Shown: piece after piece, positions 17,963-26,261 of the stretch | Layout of the letters: the number at the start of each line of letters is the position of its first letter | Numbering within the stretch: position 1 is the first letter of the stretch | Assembly (NCBI GenBank): GCA_902801295.1 | Contig: CADCHN010000004.1 | Location: 1-64,000, forward strand | Length of the DNA: 64,000 nucleotides | Source of the DNA: Oscillospiraceae bacterium | GTDB lineage: Bacteria; Bacillota; Clostridia; Oscillospirales; Oscillospiraceae | Direction of reading: 5' to 3' | The notes under the pieces: model-generated | What the model was told of the DNA's origin: nothing | What the model saw: only the letters and a program-made list of their open reading frames with translations | Databases searched by the model: none | Translations under genes and position numbers: made by a program

Positions 17963-18916
17963 TCAGAGCAGGGGGAGGAGCTTCTGACGGACGGCGTCCA
18001 TGCGGGGATCGGACAGCCCAAAATCCATCTGCTTGTAGCTCCAGAGACTGCGGGCGATCCCGTGGCGCTCGAAGACCGCGTGCAGATCGCGAAACCACGG
18101 CAGCGCCTCCTCGGGCGGTACAACGTCGATCACGCCGTATTCGCCGCAGTAGAGCTCACAGCCCTCGCGGCGCGCTTTTTCCAGAGCCGGCGCGAGGAAT
18201 TTTTCAAAATAGCGCTCCGACGCGCCGCTTTCGGCGTAGGTATAGCGTGCGCTGACGTCGCGGTACGGCGCTTCCCAGTATGCGCCCTGATGGGTGAAGG
18301 CATGCGGCTCATAAAAGTGGAAGTTATAGAAAACGCGGCTGTCATAGGGCGCGTCCAGCGCGGGCAGGGTCTGGGCGCTGTTCCATTGATAGCTGCCCAG
18401 CAAAATCAGGGCTTCCGGCGCATGCTGTCGGATGCGGCGCACGCACTCTCGGCTGATGCGCTTCCAGGCTTCCAGATAGCGCGCCTCGGTGACCTCGTTG
18501 AGCAGATCAAACATCACATGCGTGGGCTTATTTCCGTAGCGGGCGGCAAAGCAGTCCCAGACGGCGTAAAAGTACGCCTGATATGTCTCACTCTCAAAAA
18601 AGCCCTCTTCGTGTTCTCCGGCGTCGAAGGAAAAGCCCTGGGTCTTGTGCAGATCCAATACGACGTTCAGCCCGTGCTTTTCAGCCAGCTCAATGGCCCG
18701 GTCAACCCGGCGCAGCCCGTCCTCCTTCATGCTGCCGTCGGGGTTCTGGATCACGTCGTAATCGACGGGGAGACGCACGTGGTCAAAGCCCCAGCGCGCG
18801 ATCTGAGCGAAGTCCGCCTCGGTGATAAAGCCGTCCATCCGTGCGGCGCTGTAATCGCACTGGCTCAGCCAGCCGCCGAGGTTGACGCCCCGGTAAAATC
18901 CAAGCTCTTTTAACAT
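17963..18916 (-). CDS. Cytoplasmic glycoside hydrolase family 5 (cellulase-like fold)
   Basis: A retaining beta-glycosidase of 317 residues, essentially one TIM barrel. YRGVNLGGWLSQ opens the domain; the acid/base is Glu141 in FDLLNEV and the nucleophile Glu259 in YCGEYGV, with HVRLPVDYD and FHFYEPHAFTHQG between. There is no signal peptide, so it should act on imported oligosaccharides. It is the last gene of the sugar-transport operon, and a divergent GH94 phosphorylase suggests short beta-glucans as substrate. The ATG at 18916 is chosen because AAGGAG lies eight bases upstream; a terminator-like hairpin runs into that SD, so expression may be attenuated. Confidence 0.9.
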   Translation of the reverse strand: MLKELGFYRGVNLGGWLSQCDYSAARMDGFITEADFAQIARWGFDHVRLPVDYDVIQNPDGSMKEDGLRRVDRAIELAEKHGLNVVLDLHKTQGFSFDAGEHEEGFFESETYQAYFYAVWDCFAARYGNKPTHVMFDLLNEVTEARYLEAWKRISRECVRRIRQHAPEALILLGSYQWNSAQTLPALDAPYDSRVFYNFHFYEPHAFTHQGAYWEAPYRDVSARYTYAESGASERYFEKFLAPALEKARREGCELYCGEYGVIDVVPPEEALPWFRDLHAVFERHGIARSLWSYKQMDFGLSDPRMDAVRQKLLPLL

Positions 18917-18930
18917 GATATGCACTCCTT

Positions 18931-18961
18931 AAAAAACGGCTCTCCGCGCGGGAGAGCCGTT
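18931..18961 (-). terminator. Terminator-like hairpin between the MalG-type permease and GH5
   Basis: An 11-bp perfect stem (18935-18945 with 18951-18961) is followed, on the minus strand, by a run of six T that passes straight into the AAGGAG SD of the GH5 gene. It probably causes partial termination and so sets the ratio of transporter to GH5. Confidence 0.7.
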
Positions 18962-18973
18962 GCATTTTTTTCC

Positions 18974-19837
18974 TTAACCTTTGACCGAGCCTGCGGTCAC
19001 GCCCTTGATGATGGACTTGGAGAGAATGATATAGACGATCAGCACCGGCAGAATCGCGAGCAGGATGAACATATACACCTTGCCCATGTCAAACTTCGAG
19101 TAGTCCGCCGAGCGGAGCTGAGCGATCATGATCGGGACGGTCTTCATCTCGGCCTTGTCCAGCAGCAGCGCGGGGATAAAGTAGTTGTTCCAGCTGGAGA
19201 CGAAGGAGAAGATCATCTGCACGGCCAGCGCCGGCTTCATGATCGGCAGCACAATCCGGTTGAAGGTGTAGAACTCATTGGCGCCGTCCATCCGGGCCGC
19301 CTCCACCATCTCCATCGGCAGGACACTCTCCAGATACTGCTTCATGTAGAAGAAGACGACCGGAGCCGCGATGCTGGGCAGAATGAGCGGGAGATAGTTG
19401 TTGGTGAGCTTGAGCTTGTACATCAGCTGGATGAAGCCGACCGCCGAAACCTGCGGCGGAATCATCATCACGGCCAGGATGAAGTAAAAGGCAAACTTCC
19501 TGAGCTTAAAGCGGTAAACGTGGATGCCGTAAGCCGTCAGCGCAGAAAAATAGGTGGTCAGAACGGAGGTGCAGGCGGCGATCAGAAAGCTGTTGAGCAT
19601 GCCGCGCGGGATGTTGATGGAGGCGTCGGTCCAGGCGTTCTTCAGATTGACGAAAAAGTTGTTGTTCGGCATCAGCGTGAAACCGGCCTGGAGCTGGGCA
19701 TTGGAGCGCGTGGAGTTGATAATCAGCATATAAAAGCTGAACAGGCAGAGAATGCTGAGGAAAATCAGAATCGCATAGGCGACCGTCCGCGCGACGATGA
19801 GCTGAATCCTGCCGCGGGTGTTTTCTTTGTTATTCAT
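18974..19837 (-). CDS. Sugar ABC transporter permease, MalG type
   Basis: An inner-membrane permease of 287 residues with about six helices. The EAA loop that docks the ATPase reads EAARMDGANEFYTFNRIVLP. With the MalF-type permease upstream and the lipoprotein binding protein it forms a CUT1-type oligosaccharide importer. No ATPase gene is in the operon, so a shared MsmK-type ATPase encoded elsewhere is expected, as is common in Firmicutes. The cargo is inferred from neighbours (GH5, GH94) to be short beta-glucans such as cellobiose or cellodextrins. Confidence 0.93.
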   Translation of the reverse strand: MNNKENTRGRIQLIVARTVAYAILIFLSILCLFSFYMLIINSTRSNAQLQAGFTLMPNNNFFVNLKNAWTDASINIPRGMLNSFLIAACTSVLTTYFSALTAYGIHVYRFKLRKFAFYFILAVMMIPPQVSAVGFIQLMYKLKLTNNYLPLILPSIAAPVVFFYMKQYLESVLPMEMVEAARMDGANEFYTFNRIVLPIMKPALAVQMIFSFVSSWNNYFIPALLLDKAEMKTVPIMIAQLRSADYSKFDMGKVYMFILLAILPVLIVYIILSKSIIKGVTAGSVKG

Positions 19838-19852
19838 GGCAAAACCCCTCCT

Positions 19853-20815
19853 TTACAGCCGATTGCGGCGCCGGGGCGCCTGGGAATACTGCCGGGAGAG
19901 CGAATTGTAAACAAACAGGCTGAGCCCGGCGGACACGATGAACAGCACGACGCTGACCGCGCCTGCCATGCCGTAGTTCTTGCTGGTCTGGAGATAATTG
20001 TTCAGATACATGACCATTGTCATGCTGGTGCGGTCGGGCGTTCCCTTGGCGTTGGTGAGGATCTGCGGGACGTCGAACATCTGCAGGCCGCCGATCATGG
20101 CAGTGATAATCGTGTAAACGAGGATGGGAGCCAGCAGCGGCAGGGTCACGCGGAAGAACACCTGCAGGGAGCTGGCGCCGTCGATCTCCGCCGCCTCGAA
20201 CATGCTCTGGTCGATGCCCTGGATGCCGGCCATCAGCAGAATCGTCGTGTTGCCGAACCACATCAGAAAGTTCATCAGTGAGATCAGCAGCCGGACGGGG
20301 ACCTTCAGCGCGAGAAAGTCGATGCTCTTGTCAATCCAGCCTGCGGAGAGCAGAACCTGATTCACCGGACCGACAGGGGAGAAGAGCGTGAAGAACAGCA
20401 TCGAGAAGGCGGCCGCCATAATCAGGTTCGGCATGTAGATGACCGTCTTGAAAAACTGCTGGCCCTTAAGGTTCAGCCGGTAGCTCGTAAAGAATACGGC
20501 CAGCAGCAGCGCAACGAGGATCTGCGGCACCGCGCCGAGCAGCCACAGGACGATGGTGTTGCCGAAATACTTGAGCATGCCGATCGTGCCGGAATTGTCC
20601 GGGCTGAAGAGCTTGACGTAGTTTTTCAGCCCTACGAAGTTGGGACCGACCTGCGTCAGACCGTCGCGGTAGTTTTCAAACAGGCTGTTGTAAAAGGTCA
20701 TCAGCTGCGGGATGAGCGTGAAGCAGATGTAGGCGATGAAAAAGGGCAGAATGAAAAGATAGCCCCATTTGGCATAGCTGACGCCTTTGCCCGCGGATGG
20801 TTTTTTGCGGTTCAT
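19853..20815 (-). CDS. Sugar ABC transporter permease, MalF type
   Basis: 320 residues with about six membrane helices, the first starting at WGYLFILPFFIAYICFTLIP. The EAA loop reads EAAEIDGASSLQVFFRVTLP. The ATG at 20815 is chosen because AGGAAGGGG lies nine bases upstream; another ATG nine bases earlier directly abuts that SD. It pairs with the MalG-type subunit, whose gene begins 15 bases downstream, and the two are translated from one message. Confidence 0.93.
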   Translation of the reverse strand: MNRKKPSAGKGVSYAKWGYLFILPFFIAYICFTLIPQLMTFYNSLFENYRDGLTQVGPNFVGLKNYVKLFSPDNSGTIGMLKYFGNTIVLWLLGAVPQILVALLLAVFFTSYRLNLKGQQFFKTVIYMPNLIMAAAFSMLFFTLFSPVGPVNQVLLSAGWIDKSIDFLALKVPVRLLISLMNFLMWFGNTTILLMAGIQGIDQSMFEAAEIDGASSLQVFFRVTLPLLAPILVYTIITAMIGGLQMFDVPQILTNAKGTPDRTSMTMVMYLNNYLQTSKNYGMAGAVSVVLFIVSAGLSLFVYNSLSRQYSQAPRRRNRL

Positions 20816-20903
20816 GGAATGCATCCCCTTCCTGTGGTTTGCTTGAAAAAGCACATCGCAAAGCGCGGCCTGGCGCGCCCTCCGAGCTGCCTTTTATGGG
20901 AAA

Positions 20904-20932
20904 CCGGGGCAAGGCAAAGTGCCTTGCCCCGG
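20904..20932 (-). terminator. Strong intergenic hairpin after the binding-protein gene
   Basis: A perfect 13-bp GC-rich stem (20904-20916 with 20920-20932) and a 3-base loop lie between the binding protein and the permeases. The T tail on the minus strand is short. Such hairpins usually stabilise the binding-protein message and reduce read-through, giving more binding protein than permease. Confidence 0.6.
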
Positions 20933-20971
20933 ACGTTTCAAAACTGTGCGAGGATGGTTGACGCCGATCGG

Positions 20972-22372
20972 TCAGGGAGTGACGATGGCGGGGTAGGTCT
21001 CGTTGACGTAGTTGTAGAAGTTCTTGAGAGCGGTCTCCTTGTCGACGGTGCCCTTGAAGTACTCCTGCAGGTAGGTCTGCAGACCCTCGTTGAGGAGCTG
21101 GTCATAAATGGTGTGGTTCTCCCAGACAATGTTGTCGGTCATGGCAGAGAACACAGCCACGTCGTTCTGGCCGCCCAGGAAGGCGCTGCCGTAGTTGGGA
21201 TCTTCCGCGAACTTGGCGTTGACCTTCTGGTTGTTGGAGAACTGCTTTTCATCGGAGACGAGCTTGGAGCAGACTTCCTCATTGTTGATGAAGGTGTTCA
21301 TGATGTCGGCCAGCATGGTCGGGTTGTCGGTGCCGGCAGGCGCGAGCAGCCAGGTGCCGCCCCAGAAGTGAGCAGCGGGGCCTTCGCAGATGGCCCAGTC
21401 GCCGGAGCAGCCCTTATCGGGATCCTGCGCGTTGCCCATGCAGAAGTTGAAGTACCAGGCAGGTCCGAAGAAGCACATGGTCTTGCCGTCGGCAAACATC
21501 TGGTCGTTCTTCTCCTGATCCCACACGCCGGCGGTCAGGGTGTAGCCGTTGTTGACAAAGTCCTCGGTCTGGGCGATCCAGGCTTCGATCTGGGGGTCAA
21601 ACTGCAGGTTGCTGTCCGCATCGACCCAGGGACTGGTGCAGTTGTTGGAGAACACGCGGTAGGTCTCGGCGAAGGAGGCGGTCATGTAGTAGCCCTTCTC
21701 CTTGGCGTCGGCAGCGACAGCATTGAACTTATCCCAGCTGTCGAGCAGAGCCTGGACCTCGGCGGGATCGGAGGTGCCGAGCACGTCCTCAGCGATGGAG
21801 CGGCGGTAGATCAGCGCGGAGGGGCAGCACTGGAAGGAAACGCCCTTCACAACGCCGTCGGGATCGGAAGCGGCCTGCACGGTGTAGGCATAGGTGTTGG
21901 AGAAATCGGTGACGCCGAGCTTGGTGATGTCCTGGGTAGCGTCGGCATTGACGTACTTCAGAATGTAGTCGGCCTCGGCCAGGAACATGTCGACCTTGTC
22001 GTCGTCGGCGGCATTGGCCTGGTTGAGCAGAGCCTCATCCAGCTTCTGCTGGTAGGCGCCGTTGTCGCTGGGGGTGATGACCCAGTTGACGGTCACGCCT
22101 TCGGGAACGGTGTAGTACTTCTCAAAGAAGCCCTTGAACTCCTCGTTCCAGGCATAGATGTTGAACACCTTGCCCTCACCGGACTCGGCTTCGGCAGGGG
22201 TGTTCTCAGCGGGCGTGCCCTCGGCGGGCGTGCCCTCGGCGGGCGTGCCCTCGGCGGGCGTACCCTCTGCGGGCGTGCCTTCGGCAGGCTTCTCGGCGGG
22301 AGCGGTGGCTCCGCAGGCGCAGAGCGCAAAGACCATCACGAGAGCCAGCAGCAATGCGATAAGCTTTTTCAT
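20972..22372 (-). CDS. Extracellular solute-binding lipoprotein (CUT1 sugar importer)
   Basis: A 466-residue lipoprotein that captures the sugar and delivers it to the two permeases. The N-terminus MKKLIALLLALVMVFALCAC gives a lipobox variant with Cys20, followed by an E/P/T/A linker made of GTPAE repeats and then a family 1-type binding fold (from about VFNIYAWNEEFKG). Many aromatic residues fit carbohydrate binding. The ATG at 22372 has a perfect AGGAGG eight bases upstream. The gene starts 52 bases after the LacI gene in the same operon. Cargo inferred as a beta-gluco-oligosaccharide; not provable from sequence. Confidence 0.93.
   Translation of the reverse strand: MKKLIALLLALVMVFALCACGATAPAEKPAEGTPAEGTPAEGTPAEGTPAEGTPAENTPAEAESGEGKVFNIYAWNEEFKGFFEKYYTVPEGVTVNWVITPSDNGAYQQKLDEALLNQANAADDDKVDMFLAEADYILKYVNADATQDITKLGVTDFSNTYAYTVQAASDPDGVVKGVSFQCCPSALIYRRSIAEDVLGTSDPAEVQALLDSWDKFNAVAADAKEKGYYMTASFAETYRVFSNNCTSPWVDADSNLQFDPQIEAWIAQTEDFVNNGYTLTAGVWDQEKNDQMFADGKTMCFFGPAWYFNFCMGNAQDPDKGCSGDWAICEGPAAHFWGGTWLLAPAGTDNPTMLADIMNTFINNEEVCSKLVSDEKQFSNNQKVNAKFAEDPNYGSAFLGGQNDVAVFSAMTDNIVWENHTIYDQLLNEGLQTYLQEYFKGTVDKETALKNFYNYVNETYPAIVTP
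22195..22290 (-). repeat. 15-bp tandem repeats in the binding-protein linker
   Basis: About five head-to-tail copies of a 15-bp unit encode GTPAE pentapeptides between the lipidated Cys and the binding domain. Copies are nearly identical in DNA, so the number could vary by slippage without breaking the frame. Confidence 0.85.
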
Positions 22373-22424
22373 TTCTTTTCCTCCTGTTTTGTGATTGTAT
22401 GTGCGGCGGGATCGCTCCCGCAGA

Positions 22425-23441
22425 TCACCGGGTTCGAAGATCGGCCACGCTGCTGCCTTCCAGCAGCCGGCCGGAAACGACATAGCGGTCAATCAGCGCG
22501 GTCTTGGGGTGCTCGATCAGTTCAATGAGATGCGCGGCAGCCTCACGGCCCAGTTCCTCGGTGTCCTGCCGCCAGGTGGTCAGCGCAGGGCTCATCACCT
22601 CGGCCAGACGGATGCCGTCGTAGCCGACGGCTGAAATGTCCTCGGGGATCCGAAGACCGGCCTCCGTGATCGCGTTAAAGCCGCCGATATAGGAAAAGTC
22701 GTCGGGGAAGAAAATGCAGGTGGGGCGCTCCGCAAAACTCAGCAGCTGCTTCGTCGCCTCATAGCAGCGCCCGACGTCGTGGAAGGCGCCTTCGATGATG
22801 CACTCGTTCCGCACGGGGAGCTCCATCGACTCACAGGCGCGGAAAAAGCCGGTCAGGCGGCCGTCGGTGACGGTTGTGCGCTCGCCGTGGATGTAAGCCA
22901 GGCGGCGGTGACCCTTTTCCGCAACGTAGCGTGTCAGCGCCTCCATACCGGCGACGTTGTCGCTCATCACCGCCATGCGGCCGTTGAACATGTGGTCGAT
23001 CGTCACAACGGGAAGCCCGGAGTGGATCAGCTCCAGCACCATGGGGTCGGTGAAATCGACGGACGCGATCACCACGCCGTCCACGCCGCGGTACAGGCAG
23101 TGCTGCAGGTAGGTCGTCTGCCTGCGGCCGACGTTGCGATTGATAAAGGTAATGTCGTAGCCGCAGCGCTCGCTTTCCACGCGGATGCTGTCGAGCACGG
23201 AGGAGAAGAACTCGTGCGCCAGGCCGCTCTGCATCGGATCGACGAACAGAACGCCGATGTTGTAGCTCCGGCTGGTCTTCAGCGCGCGGGCGGAGGCATT
23301 GGTCATGTAGCCCATCTCGTCGGCGATTTGCCGGATCTTTTCCCGCGTCTCGCGGCCGATGTCCTGCTGGCCGTTCAGCGCTTTGCTGACGGTGGCCACG
23401 GATACGCCGCACTTGCGGGCGATGTCTTTCATGGATACCAT
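22425..23441 (-). CDS. LacI-family transcriptional regulator of the beta-glucoside locus
   Basis: 338 residues: an N-terminal helix-turn-helix and hinge (MKDIARKCGVSVATVSKALN, then ALKTSRSYNIGVLFVDP), followed by a periplasmic-binding-protein-like sensor domain. It is the first gene of the sugar operon and divergent from the GH94 gene, so it probably represses both until the inducing sugar binds. Two AAACGATTA half-site-like boxes flank the shared control region. ATG 23441 and ATG 23432 are both possible; the nearest AGGAGG is unusually far upstream (about 17 bases). Confidence 0.93.
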   Translation of the reverse strand: MVSMKDIARKCGVSVATVSKALNGQQDIGRETREKIRQIADEMGYMTNASARALKTSRSYNIGVLFVDPMQSGLAHEFFSSVLDSIRVESERCGYDITFINRNVGRRQTTYLQHCLYRGVDGVVIASVDFTDPMVLELIHSGLPVVTIDHMFNGRMAVMSDNVAGMEALTRYVAEKGHRRLAYIHGERTTVTDGRLTGFFRACESMELPVRNECIIEGAFHDVGRCYEATKQLLSFAERPTCIFFPDDFSYIGGFNAITEAGLRIPEDISAVGYDGIRLAEVMSPALTTWRQDTEELGREAAAHLIELIEHPKTALIDRYVVSGRLLEGSSVADLRTR

Positions 23442-23469
23442 GCCGGGCGCCTGCCTTCCTCCTGATACT

Positions 23470-23478
23470 TAATCGTTT
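23470..23478 (-). promoter_or_regulatory. Candidate LacI operator (leftward side)
   Basis: On the minus strand the sequence reads TTGCGAAAACGATTAAG, containing the 9-mer AAACGATTA that recurs at 23721. It is 29 bases upstream of the regulator's start codon, fitting autoregulation. Confidence 0.45.
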
Positions 23479-23671
23479 TCGCAATTCAAAAATAGCGCAT
23501 TTCTTCAAAAAAAGCAAGAAAAGCTTGCGAAAAAATATGACGAAAAATGATTTTTGGCAAACTTGTACATTTTGCAAGCGAAAAACTGTCTCTTTTGCAC
23601 GCTTAAATTTTTCGTAAACGAACACAAAACGAAAAATACTGTGAAATTTTATAAATTATCCGAAAAATCCC

Positions 23672-23700
23672 TTGCATTTTTGGATAAAATCCGTTACTTT
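23672..23700 (+). promoter_or_regulatory. Probable promoter of the GH94 gene
   Basis: TTGCAT at 23672-23677, a 17-bp spacer and a weak TACTTT at 23695-23700. The candidate operator at 23721 follows it at once. The rest of the 23442-23758 gap is AT-rich and shows no gene. Confidence 0.45.
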
Positions 23701-23720
23701 ATTGAGTGCAAGAATAACTT

Positions 23721-23729
23721 AAACGATTA
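23721..23729 (+). promoter_or_regulatory. Candidate LacI operator (rightward side)
   Basis: AAACGATTA, the same 9-mer as on the minus strand at 23470-23478, sits about 20 bases downstream of the GH94 -10 and 30 bases before the start codon, a usual position for a repressor block. Confidence 0.45.
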
Positions 23730-23758
23730 CGATACCGAGAGAGAAGGAGGCTGGCCAC

Positions 23759-26194
23759 ATGCAATACGGCCATTTTGATGATGCCCGCCGGGAGTACGTG
23801 ATTACGACGCCGCAGACGCCGCTGCCCTGGATCAACTATCTGGGCAGTGAGGAATTCTTCGCGCTCTGCTCCAACACGGCCGGCGGCTATGCCTTTTTCC
23901 GGGACGCCCGACTGCGCCGCCTGACGCGCTACCGTTATAATAACGCGCCGCTCGACCAGGAGGGCTTTCACCTCTATATCCGCGACGGGGAGACTGTGTG
24001 GAACCCGGGCTGGCAGCCCGTTCAGACGCCGCTTGACAGCTACAGCTGCCGCCACGGCCTTGGCTACACGGTCATCCGGGGTGAGAAAAACGCCGTCGCC
24101 GTGACGCAGGAGCTGTTTGTGCCGCAGGGCGACAACTGCCTGCTGATGCGCGTCACCGTGAAAAACAACAGCGGGGCGGAAAAGAAGCTGCGCGTGCTTC
24201 CTTATCTGGAATTCTGCCTCTGGGACGCGATGGACGACAGCTCCAACTTCCAGCGGAACTACTCGATCGGCGAGGTGGAGGTCATCGGCTCCGCCATCTA
24301 CCACAAGACCGAGTACCGTGAGCGTCGCGACCACTATGCGGTATTTTGGGCGAACCGGGAACCGGACGGCTTTGATACCTCTCGTGAGGCCTTCCTCGGC
24401 GTCTATGGCAGCCCTGCACACCCGGAGGCCGTGTTCGGGGACGGTTGCACGAACAGCGTTGCCCACGGCTGGCAGCCCGTCGCCGCCCAGCAATTTCATA
24501 TGGTTCTGCAGCCCGGGGAGGAGCGACGGCTGATCTTCGGTCTCGGCTATCTCGAAAACCCGCGGGATGCCAAATGGGAGAGTCCGGGCATCATCAACAA
24601 GACCGGCGCAAAGGCCATGATGGCCCGCTATGCCGACGACGCCGCCTTCGACGCGGCGCTTGCCGCGCTGGGCGCGTACTGGGAGGAGCTGCTGGGGGCG
24701 TATCAGCTGTCCAGCGGCGAGGAAAAGCTCGACCGCATGGTCAACATCTGGAACCAGTATCAGTGCATGGTGACCTTCAACATGAGCCGCTCAGCCAGCT
24801 ATTTCGAGAGCGGCATGGGGCGCGGCATGGGCTTTCGGGATTCCTGCCAGGATCTGCTGGGCTTTGTACATATGATTCCCGCGCGGGCGCGCGAGCGCAT
24901 CCTGGACATTGCCGCCACCCAGTTTCCCGACGGCAGCGCCTATCATCAGTATCAGCCCCTGACCAAGAAGGGCAATCTGGCTGTCGGCAGCGGCTTCAAC
25001 GATGATCCGCTCTGGCTGATTGCCGGCACGGACGCCTATCTGCGGGAGACCGGCGACTGGAGCATCCTCGACGAGCCGGTGGATTTTGATAACGACCCGG
25101 CGCTGGCACAGCCTCTGCTCGAGCATCTGCGCCGCAGCTTCCAATATACCAGAACACACCTCGGACCTCACGGCCTGCCGCTGATCGGCAGAGCCGACTG
25201 GAACGACTGCCTGAATCTCAACTGCTTCTCCGAGCATCCGGGAGAGAGCTTCCAGATCACCGGCCCCAGCGAGGGACCCGTGGCCGAGAGCGTGTTTATC
25301 GCCGGCATGTTTGTCAAATACGGACGCGCCTGGGCGGAGATCTGCCGCCATCTTGGCCTGACCGCAGAGGCGGAGGAAGCCCTGGCGGACATCGACCGCA
25401 TGGAGAAAACGGTGCTGAGCGCCGGCTGGGACGGCGCGTGGTTCCGCCGCGCCTACGACGCCTTCGGCCATGTGGTCGGCGGACGGGACTGCGAGGAAGG
25501 GCAGATTTTCATCGAGCCGCAGGGCATGTGCGTGATGGCCGGCATCGGAAAGGAAAGCGGCGAGGCGGCGCGCGCCCTGCAGAGCGTGGAGGAGCGCCTG
25601 GATACCAAATACGGCATCGTCCTGCTGCAGCCCGCCTATACCCGCTACCATCTGGAGCTCGGCGAAATCAGCAGTTATCCGCCCGGATACAAGGAGAACG
25701 CCGGCATCTTCTGCCACAATAATCCCTGGATCGTCTGCGCCGAGGCAGAGCTCGGCCATGGCGAGCGCGCCTTTGAGCTCTACCGCCGCACCGCGCCCGC
25801 CTATACGGAGGACATCAGCGAGATCCATCGCACCGAGCCCTATGTGTACAGCCAGATGATCGCCGGCAAGGACGCGCCGAGCTTTGGTGAGGCGAAAAAC
25901 AGCTGGCTGACCGGCACGGCCGCCTGGACCTTCCTGAGCGTTTCCCAGGCGATCCTCGGCATCAAGCCCACGCTGGACGGCCTGCGCATCGACCCCTGCG
26001 TGCCGCCGTTTCTCAAGCACTTTACCGTCGTCCGCCGGTTCCGCGGCGCGGTCTATGAGATCACGGTTGACAATCCCAACGGCGCGGCGCACGGCGTGAC
26101 CGAGATCACGCTGGACGGCAAAACAATCCAAAGTAGTATTCTCCCCGTGCAGGAAAAGGGCCGGAAGGTTCATGTCCTCGTCCGGATGGGATAA
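23759..26194 (+). CDS. Cellobiose-type phosphorylase, GH94
   Basis: Cytoplasmic enzyme that phosphorolyses beta-1,4-linked glucose disaccharides (cellobiose to glucose 1-phosphate and glucose), saving ATP. The 811-residue length matches cellobiose phosphorylases. Landmarks: the N-terminal beta-sandwich ([20 protein letters not shown]), [20 protein letters not shown], the catalytic acid region [12 protein letters not shown] (Asp483 in DWND), and [18 protein letters not shown]. An AGAAGGAGG SD precedes the ATG. It is divergent from the LacI/transport operon and completes a plausible import-then-phosphorolysis route. Cellodextrin or laminaribiose phosphorylase activity cannot be excluded. Confidence 0.92.
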   Translation: MQYGHFDDARREYVITTPQTPLPWINYLGSEEFFALCSNTAGGYAFFRDARLRRLTRYRYNNAPLDQEGFHLYIRDGETVWNPGWQPVQTPLDSYSCRHGLGYTVIRGEKNAVAVTQELFVPQGDNCLLMRVTVKNNSGAEKKLRVLPYLEFCLWDAMDDSSNFQRNYSIGEVEVIGSAIYHKTEYRERRDHYAVFWANREPDGFDTSREAFLGVYGSPAHPEAVFGDGCTNSVAHGWQPVAAQQFHMVLQPGEERRLIFGLGYLENPRDAKWESPGIINKTGAKAMMARYADDAAFDAALAALGAYWEELLGAYQLSSGEEKLDRMVNIWNQYQCMVTFNMSRSASYFESGMGRGMGFRDSCQDLLGFVHMIPARARERILDIAATQFPDGSAYHQYQPLTKKGNLAVGSGFNDDPLWLIAGTDAYLRETGDWSILDEPVDFDNDPALAQPLLEHLRRSFQYTRTHLGPHGLPLIGRADWNDCLNLNCFSEHPGESFQITGPSEGPVAESVFIAGMFVKYGRAWAEICRHLGLTAEAEEALADIDRMEKTVLSAGWDGAWFRRAYDAFGHVVGGRDCEEGQIFIEPQGMCVMAGIGKESGEAARALQSVEERLDTKYGIVLLQPAYTRYHLELGEISSYPPGYKENAGIFCHNNPWIVCAEAELGHGERAFELYRRTAPAYTEDISEIHRTEPYVYSQMIAGKDAPSFGEAKNSWLTGTAAWTFLSVSQAILGIKPTLDGLRIDPCVPPFLKHFTVVRRFRGAVYEITVDNPNGAAHGVTEITLDGKTIQSSILPVQEKGRKVHVLVRMG

Positions 26195-26197
26195 AGA

Positions 26198-26244
26198 AAA
26201 CGGACAGGAGGTCACACATGATTTGTGTGACCTCCTGTCCGTTT
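26198..26244. terminator. Bidirectional terminator with a 20-bp perfect stem
   Basis: Arms 26198-26217 and 26225-26244 are exact reverse complements around a 7-base loop, with A and T runs at the base on both sides. It ends both the GH94 gene and the convergent aminotransferase gene. Confidence 0.92.
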
Positions 26245-26261
26245 ATTGGCTTTATTGCGGC

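Noticed and set aside
22195..22290. CRISPR-like array
   Set aside because: Units are 15 bp, head to tail without spacers, in frame and coding for GTPAE; likewise the VEEP repeats at 32936-33150 are coding.
23442..23758. A short gene in the gap between the LacI regulator and GH94
   Set aside because: A small open frame exists, but it lacks an SD and lies over the promoter and operator candidates in AT-rich DNA.
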